Positions 1-8,668 of a DNA stretch of 52,845 nucleotides are shown here, piece by piece (position 1 is the first letter of the stretch; each line of letters starts with the position of its first letter). The notes beneath the pieces were generated by a model that worked only from the letters and a program-made list of their open reading frames with translations, did not search any database and was not told the DNA's origin. Source of the stretch: Bacillota bacterium (lineage in GTDB: Bacteria; Bacillota; Dethiobacteria; DTU022; UBA8154); assembly GCA_012798755.1 (NCBI GenBank), contig JAAZMP010000088.1, positions 1 through 52,845 on the forward strand, given 5' to 3'. The translations under genes were made by a program, and so were the position numbers.

Positions 1-1358
1 CGGGATGGGGGCAGGTCATAGGCTTCATAATGTCCAATAAGGCTGCAGTAATGGGGGTCATCTTCCTCCCCTTCTGTGAGAATCACTTGCAGGTTCAATT
101 GGTTGTCAAAGGTGGTAGTATAATTTTCCCGGCTCATTTCACATGGGTAGGGAGTATTTTTTGGTATAATTACACTATTATAGAATTCTCCTTCCTTGAG
201 GACGACAAAACCAAAACTATGGGAAATGACGTTGACATCGTGCATTTTGATAAGTTGCCTTGTACTATCGCTGCGACGTTTTATCCCCCCACCGGTTTCA
301 TACAACAACGCTGCTTTCACGGCAGCGCCCATAGCCACGCATTCGTCGGGATTAAGTTCAATGCCAGGAGGAAAACCAAAGAAGGATTCTAGCATCCTGC
401 CCACCATGGGCATACGCGTGGCCCCGCCTGCCAGGAGAACGTGTTGAATTTCCCGGGGACGGACAGATGCCTCCTCCAGCACCATTTCAACCAGCATACG
501 GCAGCGTTCAAGCAAGGGACGGGTGAGTTCCTCAAATTGCTGCCTGTTGATAGCCGCCTTTAGGCTTTTACCCCCGGCTTGCAAGGTTAGGCTTACCTGT
601 TTTAAGGAGCTGAGACTGACTTTTGCTTGGGCGGCTTTCGACCATAGCTGTTGGTAATTATCCTCACTATCAAACAGATTTATTCTATGACGTTTCATGA
701 ATGCTTCGTTCAAATTATTGGCGAGGGCTTCATCCCAGTCTAGACCTCCCAACTGGTGGTCACCCCCGGTGGATTTAACCATGATAAGGTCATCTTTTAT
801 TTCCACTACTGTCACGTCGAAGGTACCGCCACCCAAATCAAAAACAAGAGTACGCTGATGTTTCCCCATTCGCTGCAGCCCGTAACTGTATGCTGCTGCA
901 GTAGGCTCATTCAAAAGTTGCCTCACCTGCAGCCCGGCTAATTGGGCTGCTTTCAACGTATCCCGGCGTTGTGGATCACCGAAGTAGGCAGGTACGGTTA
1001 TAATGACACCGGGCAATTCAGAACCTAGCTTCCCAGCAAGATCCTTTTTTATTTTCATAAGGACAAAAGAGGAAAGTTCTGCAGCGCTGTAGCTTTTATC
1101 CCCATGTTGAAAAGAATAGTCAGGCTCGCCCATATAACGTTTGAAAAAACGAGCAACTTTTCTAGGAAAAAATTCAGCGCTTGCTGCGGCGTCTTCACCA
1201 ACAATTATTTCATCTGAATCAAAAAACACTGCTGAAGGAGTTAAACGTCCTCCTTCAGCGTTTTCCACGATCTGTGTTGTGCCATTTTTGTCCAGGTAGG
1301 CAGCCGTGCTGTATGTTGTACCCAGATCTATCCCTATGTAAAGTTCATTTGCAGACAT
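1..1358 (-). CDS. Hsp70 (DnaK-like) family protein, partial
   Basis: Reading from the ATG at 1358 to the left edge gives about 452 codons of an Hsp70. The N-terminus has the phosphate-1 loop GIDLGTT, followed by VPAYFGDPQR, the phosphate-2 motif FDLGGGTFDVTVVE, the adenosine motif LLAGGATRMP and LNPDECVAMGAAVKAA, so the ATPase domain is complete. The beta-sandwich substrate domain begins (ISHSFGF, IIPKNTPYP, DNQ, EGEE) and is cut by the edge. The interdomain part is divergent from classical DnaK (VNVISHSFGF where DnaK has LDVTPLSLGI), so I take it for an accessory Hsp70 rather than the housekeeping dnaK; no grpE or dnaJ is seen. The start overlaps the end of a small upstream ORF by 14 nt, suggesting translational coupling if that ORF is real. 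Confidence 0.9.
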   Translation of the reverse strand, partial: MSANELYIGIDLGTTYSTAAYLDKNGTTQIVENAEGGRLTPSAVFFDSDEIIVGEDAAASAEFFPRKVARFFKRYMGEPDYSFQHGDKSYSAAELSSFVLMKIKKDLAGKLGSELPGVIITVPAYFGDPQRRDTLKAAQLAGLQVRQLLNEPTAAAYSYGLQRMGKHQRTLVFDLGGGTFDVTVVEIKDDLIMVKSTGGDHQLGGLDWDEALANNLNEAFMKRHRINLFDSEDNYQQLWSKAAQAKVSLSSLKQVSLTLQAGGKSLKAAINRQQFEELTRPLLERCRMLVEMVLEEASVRPREIQHVLLAGGATRMPMVGRMLESFFGFPPGIELNPDECVAMGAAVKAALLYETGGGIKRRSDSTRQLIKMHDVNVISHSFGFVVLKEGEFYNSVIIPKNTPYPCEMSRENYTTTFDNQLNLQVILTEGEEDDPHYCSLIGHYEAYDLPPS

Positions 1359-1698
1359 TAGAAAACATCCCCCAGCAAGGTATAACCTCTTCTTTATTGA
1401 AAGACAAACTGCAACCTGCGCATAGTAGCGGGTTTGCAAGTTTAAATTTCATGGAATAATAAAACATTTCTTGATCTAAGTGGTAAGTCCTGCCACCCAG
1501 CGGTTTTTTATTATACACTGCCAACATCAAATATCTAGCAATAATTAGTGCCTCAGCCGCATGTAAACCGCCCTCTTCAACAGCAATTAATGGTGCTCCC
1601 GTTTCTGGATGCTCAGTAATGGTTAGTGTAACAATTATAAGAATATAAAGATGCAGGGAAATATGCATTCTCTTTCTTGATTTGGCATATACTATCAT
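1345..1698 (-). CDS. Small ORF with an HD-phosphohydrolase-like stretch, possible gene remnant
   Basis: A 117-codon ORF directly upstream of, and overlapping, the Hsp70 gene. Residues 41-65 (EEGGLHAAEALIIARYLM, then AVYNKK) resemble the segment of COG1078 HD-domain phosphohydrolases that reads roughly G-hAAEAllLARYlMyrqVYyHK. The rest of that family, including the HD metal site, is absent. There is no good ribosome site before the ATG. It may be the decayed end of an HD-domain gene or a small real protein translationally coupled to the Hsp70. The resemblance is from memory and not tested by alignment. Confidence 0.35.
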   Translation of the reverse strand: MIVYAKSRKRMHISLHLYILIIVTLTITEHPETGAPLIAVEEGGLHAAEALIIARYLMLAVYNKKPLGGRTYHLDQEMFYYSMKFKLANPLLCAGCSLSFNKEEVIPCWGMFSNVCK

Positions 1699-1950
1699 AT
1701 CCTATAAAGGAGGTTTGAACAATAGTTGTAAACATTATGGAGCGTGATATTATGGAACGTGGGGACTTGATCGGTATCTATGGTTTTGATGTCTGTTCAG
1801 GGATGAAATAATCGTCGACGCTAAAACGTCCCCTATGGGTATTTTCATACAAAGTTCTCACCTCCTCGAAAGATGAGCATAAAAAAAGCACCTCGGTTGA
1901 GATGCCGTTTTCTGTCGTATAATATAAAATCTACGACGAATGCACCATTT

Positions 1951-2120
1951 GCGGGGCGGCATGGAAACCGCCCCCTACAATTATCTGAAAACCGATGCTG
2001 TGATGACGGCTACCCGCACCTGTGATTTGTAGGGGCGGGGTTCCATCCCCGCCCGTTTCGGATCATTACATTGACAGACGTGGGATTCCGTGCCCGCCCG
2101 TTCCGGATCTGAATAATATT
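1951..2120. repeat. GC-rich palindromic interspersed repeat, copy A
   Basis: Begins with the palindrome GCGGGGCGG-CATGGAAA-CCGCCCCC, continues with TACAATTATCTGAAAACCGA, then GTGATTTGTAG and a second palindrome GGGGCGGGG-TTCCAT-CCCCGCCC, and ends with a degraded third one. It is nearly identical over about 168 bp to 2386-2553. The middle segment resembles the 3' end of the LRR-transglutaminase gene (plus-strand 33925-34090, read on the minus strand). Confidence 0.9.
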
Positions 2121-2385
2121 ATGATTAAATGTATGTGAGGGAACCCGCCTCTGATTTGTAAGCCGCAGTTTCGAATCCTGCCGATGACATCCTGATAAAT
2201 TTCAAAAATGATTAAACATGCTGGCATATAAATATCCTTCCAGGTGTCTTTTGTCCGATGCACATTATAAGCGGACGCGAAAACCCAAGCGGGATGGGGT
2301 GGAACCCATCCCCTACAGCTACAACGTTTATACCTGCTCAATTAACAGCGAAAACTATGTAATCCCATATTTCCCAGCATTCCAA

Positions 2386-2553
2386 CGGGGCGGCATGGAA
2401 ACCGCCCCCTACAATTATCTGAAAACCAATGCGGTAATGACGGCTACCCACACTTGTGATTTGTAGGGGCGGGGTTCCATCCCCGCCCGTTCCGGATCAT
2501 TACATTGACAGACGTGGGGTTCCATCCCCGCCCGTTTCGGATCCGAATAATAT
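2386..2553. repeat. GC-rich palindromic interspersed repeat, copy B
   Basis: Second copy of the 1951-2120 unit in the same orientation, with the same order of palindrome, gene-like middle part (reads YNYLKTNAVMTATHTCDL then a stop) and second palindrome. It differs at a scattering of bases only. Confidence 0.9.
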
Positions 2554-2695
2554 CCGGGGTTGCGAACAATCATAATCTTTCAGTTAAAAATGCTGAATGA
2601 AAAAGAGGATTGTCTACCTTGTCCTTAGAATTAAAGTTAGGATGTAATTTCTCAAAACAGACACAAGGAAAGGAGAAATAAGCTCAAAAACTGCT

Positions 2696-3343
2696 ATGGA
2701 TGACTTACTACTCAAAGAAAAAACATGTCTACTTTGCAGCACTAAATTTAAAAGTGCCAGGGTCAGAAGAAGCAAGCAATATATGTTAAAACGAGATTCC
2801 GATTTTTGTACATACTACAGGGGCGAAAATCCGATTTTTTACGGCGTATTCGTCTGCCCGCAGTGCGGCTACGGCTTTTCCGATAATTTTAAATCACCAT
2901 CGCCCGAAAAAAAAGAAGTTATCAAAACAAAGACCGCACCCCCAAAAGATGATTTGGGTAAAATTCGTTCCTTAGAAAAAGCTGCCATAGCTTACCAAAC
3001 AGCGCTTAAGTGTGCCCTGATGGGAGAAGAAAGAAATTCCATCATCGCCGGTTTATATCTTCATCTGGCCTGGCTTAACAGGTTTCAGGAAAACAAAAGC
3101 AAAGAATTGGAAAACTTGGAAAAAGCTCTGGAGTATTACGAAAAAGCAATCGAGCAAGATAGGGAACTGGAGAATCCGGCTACTATTTTTTATTTGATCG
3201 GCGAGTTAAGCAGCCGGCTTGGCGATGACAGGAAAGCTATAAAATTTTTTGCTTACATAATTAACAACAAAGAAATAAACGACCCCAACATTATCAGAAT
3301 GTCCAGGGAAAGGTGGCAGGAAATTCGTGCGGAAAGGCGCTAA
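2696..3343 (+). CDS. DUF2225 family protein
   Basis: A 215-aa soluble protein. Residues 1-65 hold two Cys pairs (CLLC near residue 12 and CPQCGYG near residue 54) separated by the family signature with KRDSDFCTYYRGENPIFYG, which suggests a zinc-ribbon-like N-terminal part. Residues 85-210 are helical and TPR-like (ALEYYEKAIE; KAIKFFAYIINN). This matches DUF2225, a family common in Bacillota with no established function. The ATG at 2696 is used; the best ribosome site, AAGGAGA, is about 20 nt upstream, which is long. The gene stands alone between the repeat region and the convergent ecfT. Confidence 0.85.
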   Translation: MDDLLLKEKTCLLCSTKFKSARVRRSKQYMLKRDSDFCTYYRGENPIFYGVFVCPQCGYGFSDNFKSPSPEKKEVIKTKTAPPKDDLGKIRSLEKAAIAYQTALKCALMGEERNSIIAGLYLHLAWLNRFQENKSKELENLEKALEYYEKAIEQDRELENPATIFYLIGELSSRLGDDRKAIKFFAYIINNKEINDPNIIRMSRERWQEIRAERR

Positions 3344-3475
3344 ATTTGTCAAATAGCATCTGCAAAAAGCATGTTTAATTTATGATCTACCTTAGGAATG
3401 CAATTCTTGAAAAATCAATGGTAAATCATTTTCATGATTTTGGCGGTATCGCTGTTTGAGGATGTTATGGAGGGA

Positions 3476-4321
3476 TTACTTCAAAAATACCAACATTTTT
3501 ACTGCAAAGTGAAGGGCTAGAAAAAAAGCAAGGAACAGCAAAAATGTAAGCCAGTCGGTTGCCGTCAGCGCCTGCCGCGTGAGGTATGTTCTGGAAGGAT
3601 AAAGCCCAAAAGCACGGCTTTCCATGGAAATGGTCAGCGAATCAACTTTTTCCAGGGCGGAAATAACCAAAGGGATCAACAGGTAATAAACATATTGCCC
3701 CAGTTTACGTAATGAAACTTTTTCCAGATCAATGCCTTTTGCCATCTGGGCATAGCGCACCTGGTTTAATTCGCGGTGAAAAACTGGTATGAAACGCAGG
3801 GCGGTAATTAACATAAAGCCCAGGCGGTAGGGCAACCCGCCCTGCATTAGACTATAGGCCAGACGGTTGGGATCAGTAACGCTGACAAACAGAAAACTGG
3901 AGGCAATAACATTTATAAAACGCAAAGCCAGCGAAAGGCCTTCAAAAAGGCCGGCAGACCAGATCCCCAACCTAAATTTCCAGATGACAAGTTCTGCAAT
4001 CAGATAGCCTTCCCGCAGAAAAAAGATTTGTACCAGAAAAATAAGCAAGCTGAAAACAATGATGATCCGTAGCTTCTGCCAGAAAAACGAAAAACCCAAG
4101 CCCGCCACCTGGTAAGTTGCCAGCAAAATGCCAAAAAGGATCAGCCCCAGCGAATAATGCGCTAGTGAAAACACTGTCAAGTTGAAAATGATCAATACCA
4201 AAAGTTTGATTATGGGGTGGGCAGAATGAACAAAAGTAGACCCCGGCACATAGCTCAACCCGGGGTATAGGAAACTGGCCCCTTTTTTAAAAGCAAAAAA
4301 GCTCCCTTTGTCTTTCACCAA
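3476..4321 (-). CDS. ecfT: ECF transporter T component (EcfT)
   Basis: A 281-aa membrane protein of the CbiQ/EcfT family, the transmembrane coupling subunit of energy-coupling-factor vitamin/metal transporters. Several hydrophobic segments lie in the N-terminal two thirds, and two coupling-helix Ala-Arg-Gly-type motifs appear in RYAQMAKGID and SMESRAFGLYP. The start is TTG at 4321 or GTG at 4318; neither has a strong ribosome site. It is the last gene of a run on the minus strand with the S component (7557-8633) and fused ATPase (5814-7397), but an MFS exporter lies between ATPase and T component. The substrate is set by the S component. Confidence 0.88.
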   Translation of the reverse strand: MVKDKGSFFAFKKGASFLYPGLSYVPGSTFVHSAHPIIKLLVLIIFNLTVFSLAHYSLGLILFGILLATYQVAGLGFSFFWQKLRIIIVFSLLIFLVQIFFLREGYLIAELVIWKFRLGIWSAGLFEGLSLALRFINVIASSFLFVSVTDPNRLAYSLMQGGLPYRLGFMLITALRFIPVFHRELNQVRYAQMAKGIDLEKVSLRKLGQYVYYLLIPLVISALEKVDSLTISMESRAFGLYPSRTYLTRQALTATDWLTFLLFLAFFLALHFAVKMLVFLK

Positions 4322-4355
4322 AATTCACCGCCGTACTGTTGCATTAGCTACATTA

Positions 4356-5600
4356 TTATATTACAGGCTTTTTTTCAAATTGGCCAGCTTTTTTTACCCC
4401 CAAGCAAGGAATAGGCAAACGCATAAAAATCAACCAGGCCGTAAGAGGCAAAACGGAAAAAATCACGAGAATACTGCCAAAGCTTAATATGATATTTCCC
4501 CAGGTGATGGAAGCAATAAGAGTGCCCAAGCTGCCAAAAACCGAATTAGTAGCATTAATTAATGAAGATGCCGTGCCGGTACTATCTTGCTGTTGTTCCA
4601 ACATCAAGTTTGTTGCCAGCGGCCGAATACCGGAAACGATCAACGAAATAGGCATAAAAGCAAACCAAAAAGCCCAGGGAGCATAGGAACCAAAAACCAT
4701 AACCGCTATGCCAAAAATAATGCAAAGGATAAAATTCCCTCTTATAAGAAAATCGTTGTCATAACCCCGAAAAAAACGATAATAAAGGAAAGGCCCCAGT
4801 ATAAAAGCGCAGGCGTTGGCTGCAAAATAAATACTAAACATCTGCTCACTAAGACCAAAGTAAATTTCATAAACATATGAGGATATAGCAATATAACCCA
4901 TAAAGGGAAGGCTGCCAAGAGAAAATATTATGACCAGCCAGAGGAAAGATTTATTCTTCAGCACTACAAATACCTGGCCCATGGTCCGAATTAAAGGTCC
5001 TGAATAGCGTTTTTCCTCTGCTAACGTTTCCTCAAGCAGCAGCGTCAGGATTAGGCTGACTATGCCGACAAAGGAAAGAAGCCAAAACACCAGCTTAAAG
5101 TCTGCAAACAGCAAAATCATTGCGCCAATCAAAGGTCCTACAACGGGAGCAATTCCGGATAGGGCAATTACAATGACCAACACTTTTTCCCTGAGACGTC
5201 CACTAAAAGAATCCTTGACAATTGCTAAGGAAATGGAAGTTGTACCCCCGGCTCCAAGGCCTTGTAAAATTCGACAAAAAATCAAGAAGTATATCTCCCC
5301 GGCCAAGGCACAACCGGCGCCCGCCAAAACATAAATAAATGTGCTAACCAACAAACAGGAACGCCGGCCATATTTATCACTTAAGGGACCCCAAATTAAA
5401 ATGCCACACCCGTATGAAAAGAAAAATGCACTAAGTGTCAAGTTGGTAACTGCCTGGCTGGCACCAAAATAATCGCTCATTGCCGGCAAGGCGGGCAAAT
5501 ACATATCTATGGATAGCGGAATAAACATATTGCTTAAAATCAAAAAAAAGACGAGGCCATTTAAACCCAATTTTCTTTGTTCTACTAACAGATCATCCAA
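4356..5600 (-). CDS. MFS multidrug-efflux-type transporter (Bcr/CflA family)
   Basis: A 414-aa protein with about 12 hydrophobic segments. The opening has the Bcr/CflA/DHA1 pattern (FIPLSIDMYLPALP) and the MFS loop 2-3 motif WGPLSDKYGRR at about residues 70-80, followed by LQGLGAGG in helix 4. These proteins are proton-driven drug or metabolite exporters. The start has AAGAGGAAA about 10 nt upstream. It sits inside the ECF operon, 34 nt before ecfT, so it is probably co-transcribed; whether it exports something related to the ECF substrate is unknown. Confidence 0.85.
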   Translation of the reverse strand: MDDLLVEQRKLGLNGLVFFLILSNMFIPLSIDMYLPALPAMSDYFGASQAVTNLTLSAFFFSYGCGILIWGPLSDKYGRRSCLLVSTFIYVLAGAGCALAGEIYFLIFCRILQGLGAGGTTSISLAIVKDSFSGRLREKVLVIVIALSGIAPVVGPLIGAMILLFADFKLVFWLLSFVGIVSLILTLLLEETLAEEKRYSGPLIRTMGQVFVVLKNKSFLWLVIIFSLGSLPFMGYIAISSYVYEIYFGLSEQMFSIYFAANACAFILGPFLYYRFFRGYDNDFLIRGNFILCIIFGIAVMVFGSYAPWAFWFAFMPISLIVSGIRPLATNLMLEQQQDSTGTASSLINATNSVFGSLGTLIASITWGNIILSFGSILVIFSVLPLTAWLIFMRLPIPCLGVKKAGQFEKKPVI

Positions 5601-5813
5601 ATAATATTTCCTCTTACTTTCTAATAATCTGCAAAACTGCCTGGAAAGCTTATTCCAAGTTTGACTAATTATAATAGTAAGTCTTCTTTAAGCACAGTTC
5701 ATTATACTTGAATATGTTGGATAAAGCAATTAAAGAACTAAAAAAAGTATGTGACTGTTCTGGACAAAAACAAACAGGATGCCATGAATTGGTCACTGAT
5801 TACGTTGATTTTA

Positions 5814-7397
5814 TCACATCGTTTCTGCACCGACATAATATTTTCCATAATCTCTTTCCTTTAACAGGGCAAATGCCTTTTCCACAGGCGCATCGATGAC
5901 TAGCCTGCCCTTTTCCAAAAACAGCACCCGCGCATTAAAAGAACGTACCACCGCAGGCTCGTGGCAAACCATCAATACAACCCCTCCCTTTTTCCGGTAT
6001 TTGTGCAAGATTTCCCGCAAAAGGGCAAGGTTTTTTACATCTTGGCCGACCAAGGGTTCATCTAAAAGTAACAGCGGAGGTTGGTAGGCTAAAACAGAAA
6101 CCAGTGTGAGACGTTTTTTTTCACCCATACTTAGCGCCTGGGGAATTCTGTCTTTATAGGGCCATAAACCAAAATACTTAAGAAGGTTTTCTACTTTATT
6201 GTGGCTTTCAGCTTTTTTCCGTGCCAGAAAAGATGAAGGTAGCTGGGCCTCCCGCCGGACTGTTTTTTCAAAAAGCTGGTGGTTGGGATTTTGAAAAGTA
6301 AGCCCCATAAGTTGAGCCCGGCGCGCTACACTCCAATCGGTAATATTTTGTTCCTGAAAATAAATATGCCCTTTTTGGGGTTTTAGGATCCCCAACAAGG
6401 TATGCAGCAAGGAAGTTTTGCCGCTGCCGTTATCGCCCATCAATGCCAAAAATTCTCCGGGATAAATTTTGAAATTGATATCGTTGATCACTGGATCTGC
6501 GGTATAACCCGACGTCAGATTTTCCACGGCTAAAAGGGGCTTTCTGCTGTTCTTTGACTTTTCCGGAAAATTGTTTTCCGGAAAGAAATAGTTAGTTTCC
6601 GTGACAGAGGCAGCGTTATGTTTTGCCAAAGGCTTTTTATTTTTGCCAAACAATTCCTTCTGGTACCAAGTTTTGGTTTCCCAGGGATCACCATCTGCAA
6701 CAATCCTTCCCTCTTCCATCACTATTAAGCGATCAGCAAGTGGCAATATTTCCTGTAGGCGATGTTCGATCACGATTATAGCAGTATTTTTTTCACGGCG
6801 TAGGTTTTCAATGGCCGCCAGCACTTCCATTGTGCAGCGTGGATCCAGGTTGGCTGTGGGTTCGTCGAGGATCAACAAACCCGGGGCCATGGCCAGCACG
6901 GAAGCAATGGCTACGCGCTGTTTTTCTCCCCCGGAAAGGGAATGAACATCTCTGTACATCAAATCAGAAGAATCAACTGCCTCCAGAGACCATTTAACCC
7001 TTTTTTTAATCTTTTCGGGAGGCAAGCGCAAGTTTTCTGGTCCAAAGGCTACCTCATCGATCACTTTAAGAGTGCAGAGCTGGGCCTCCGGGTCCTGCTG
7101 AACAAGACCACTTATTCCCGCTAATTTACCGGGAATAACCTGTCGTGTATCCAGCCCCCCTACACGGACGAGGCCCTCCATCTCTCCATCAAAAGCATGG
7201 GGAATAAAGCCAGTCAAACATAAAGACAGCGTGGATTTCCCACAGCCGCTGGGGCCCGTTATTGCAACAAATTCCCCGGATTTCACTTTTAAATTAAAGT
7301 CAAAAAGCGCGGGCTTAGCAGCACCGGCATAGGTAAAGCTAAGCCCCTCCAGCAGGGCAACCGGTTCCCGCAAAACAGTCGATCCCAGCACAACCAC
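5814..7397 (-). CDS. ECF transporter ATPase, two fused ABC domains (EcfA-EcfA')
   Basis: A 527-aa protein with two ABC ATPase halves that power an ECF importer. Half 1 (about 12-250) has Walker A GPSGCGKS at 48-55, signature LSGGE at 154-158, Walker B LLILDEP at 174-180 and switch His 212. Half 2 (about 288-515) has GDNGSGKT at 321-328, LLLLDEP at 442-448 and a CHE switch near 479; its signature is LSMGE rather than LSGGE, as in some EcfA' domains. Fusion of both ATPases in one chain is the YkoD-type arrangement. GTG at 7397 (or 7391) follows a GGAAGTGA ribosome site. The S component is upstream with a 159-nt gap. Confidence 0.92.
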   Translation of the reverse strand: MVVLGSTVLREPVALLEGLSFTYAGAAKPALFDFNLKVKSGEFVAITGPSGCGKSTLSLCLTGFIPHAFDGEMEGLVRVGGLDTRQVIPGKLAGISGLVQQDPEAQLCTLKVIDEVAFGPENLRLPPEKIKKRVKWSLEAVDSSDLMYRDVHSLSGGEKQRVAIASVLAMAPGLLILDEPTANLDPRCTMEVLAAIENLRREKNTAIIVIEHRLQEILPLADRLIVMEEGRIVADGDPWETKTWYQKELFGKNKKPLAKHNAASVTETNYFFPENNFPEKSKNSRKPLLAVENLTSGYTADPVINDINFKIYPGEFLALMGDNGSGKTSLLHTLLGILKPQKGHIYFQEQNITDWSVARRAQLMGLTFQNPNHQLFEKTVRREAQLPSSFLARKKAESHNKVENLLKYFGLWPYKDRIPQALSMGEKKRLTLVSVLAYQPPLLLLDEPLVGQDVKNLALLREILHKYRKKGGVVLMVCHEPAVVRSFNARVLFLEKGRLVIDAPVEKAFALLKERDYGKYYVGAETM

Positions 7398-7556
7398 TCA
7401 CTTCCTTCGTATCACCAAAACTGATCCCGCTTTATAACCGATATCCGCACAAACCAAATATTAAATACTGTTACAAGCCTGTAATTTTGAAATGATATTT
7501 ACCACCGGCACGGTATTTTTGCCAGCATTACAGGTTTAACACACTATACTCAATCA

Positions 7557-8633
7557 TTATTCTACTACAAATTTAAGGACCTGTCTTACCCAGTGACCGC
7601 CGGGGTAATTTCCGGCAATGAGGCGCAAGGCATCATCTTCTTGGATAAGCAGCAGGGCATCATCATTTAATATATCTTCCAAGGGGAACTCAACCGTATA
7701 CCCATCGCCGGCAATTACTTTTACAAGGCCGGCACCCGCTTTGGGTCGTGCCGCCTCCAAAATAATATTTACCGGTATGCCGGTATATTCTTGGGGGGGC
7801 ACATGTTGAAAATCTCCGACCAGTTCTGCAATAATGCTCGTTTCTTCTTCGGCAAACTGGGAAAGTTGGAAATTGAGCGTGCGCTCCACCTCCCCTTCTA
7901 CCAGGCATTCCGGCCCGCTCCAGGGCGGTTCATAGACCACCGCAAAATAATAGATGGCACCGGCCGAAAATGCTACCGCCAACAGGATCGTAAGCACCAA
8001 CCCTATGGATCGCAGGCTTCGGGTAAAATGTTTTGCCTGTTGCGGAGGCGGCCCCAAACCCAGGCGAAAAGGTCTGGCCTGCCGGACAATTTCCAAAACC
8101 CCATTACCGAACCCACCGGCAAAAATAATACCGGAAATGAAAGCTATCCCAGAAATAAAAAGAATGTAAGAAATGGGGACACCGGAAAAATAAAGTACTT
8201 GGAAGGCAATCACGTTAGAGGCAGCGCCCAAGCCACCGGCCAAAGCATAAACAGGAAGGTTGTGCCGCCTGAAAATCAGTAGAACCAAATCCACGAAAAA
8301 ACCTTGCAGCAAAGATATAAGAACGATAGCCACCCCATGCGTACTTCCTGTAAAAAGCTCAATAACACCTTTTAGCAAACCGGCGGCAGTTGCCGCCCCG
8401 GGCCTTCGGACCAGGCCTGCCGCTAAAATAATCCAAAAAACATGCAGTCCGGAAATAAACTGGCCAGCACCAAAAGGGACGGCAAAAAGACGGTTTAAAA
8501 AATTGCCCAGGTAGCCGACGTAGGTGCTCATCACACCGCCGATTCCACTTAAGATGGCAATAATTAAAAGATCGCGGTTGGAAAGATAATATTTTTTAGC
8601 CGGTTTTGTTCTATGTTCCGATCTTGATTGCAT
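7557..8633 (-). CDS. ECF transporter S component (YkoE-like) with extracellular SUOX-like domain
   Basis: A 358-aa protein. Residues 20-185 form about five or six hydrophobic segments typical of ECF substrate-capture subunits, with a YkoE-like flavour (YkoE serves hydroxymethylpyrimidine/thiamine transport). Residues 207-232 add another membrane span, and 240-358 form a soluble domain with the pattern of the molybdopterin-binding oxidoreductase (SUOX, PF00174-like) fold: YTGIPVNIILEAA, VKVIAGDGYTVEFPLEDIL, then GNYPGGHWVRQVLKFVV. The same fold recurs in the secreted proteins at 12-22 kb. The metal-ligating Cys of true sulfite oxidases is not evident here. Start ATG 8633 follows GAGGTG. The operon neighbours are a TrmO-like fusion upstream and the fused ATPase downstream. 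The substrate is unproven. Confidence 0.8.
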   Translation of the reverse strand: MQSRSEHRTKPAKKYYLSNRDLLIIAILSGIGGVMSTYVGYLGNFLNRLFAVPFGAGQFISGLHVFWIILAAGLVRRPGAATAAGLLKGVIELFTGSTHGVAIVLISLLQGFFVDLVLLIFRRHNLPVYALAGGLGAASNVIAFQVLYFSGVPISYILFISGIAFISGIIFAGGFGNGVLEIVRQARPFRLGLGPPPQQAKHFTRSLRSIGLVLTILLAVAFSAGAIYYFAVVYEPPWSGPECLVEGEVERTLNFQLSQFAEEETSIIAELVGDFQHVPPQEYTGIPVNIILEAARPKAGAGLVKVIAGDGYTVEFPLEDILNDDALLLIQEDDALRLIAGNYPGGHWVRQVLKFVVE

Positions 8634-8668
8634 AGCTTCACCTCATTGTGGATCCGGAAAATTGCTTT

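Larger units (their letters stand above)
1699..2695. other. Intergenic region made largely of interspersed repeats
   Basis: About 1 kb without a convincing gene. It holds two near-identical copies of a GC-rich palindromic repeat (1951-2120 and 2386-2553), a shorter palindrome of the same style at 2291-2317 (GGGATGGGG/CCCATCCCC), and AT-rich spacer. ORFs here run through repeat sequence and are not credible. A 24-codon ORF at 1737-1811 (MERDIMERG...) lies about 22 nt after an AAAGGAGG site and is too poorly placed to call. Confidence 0.6.

Noticed and set aside
2160-2200. TTCGAATCCTGCC, resembling a tRNA T-arm
   Set aside because: No acceptor stem, anticodon stem or D-arm can be built around it, and it lies between repeat copies.
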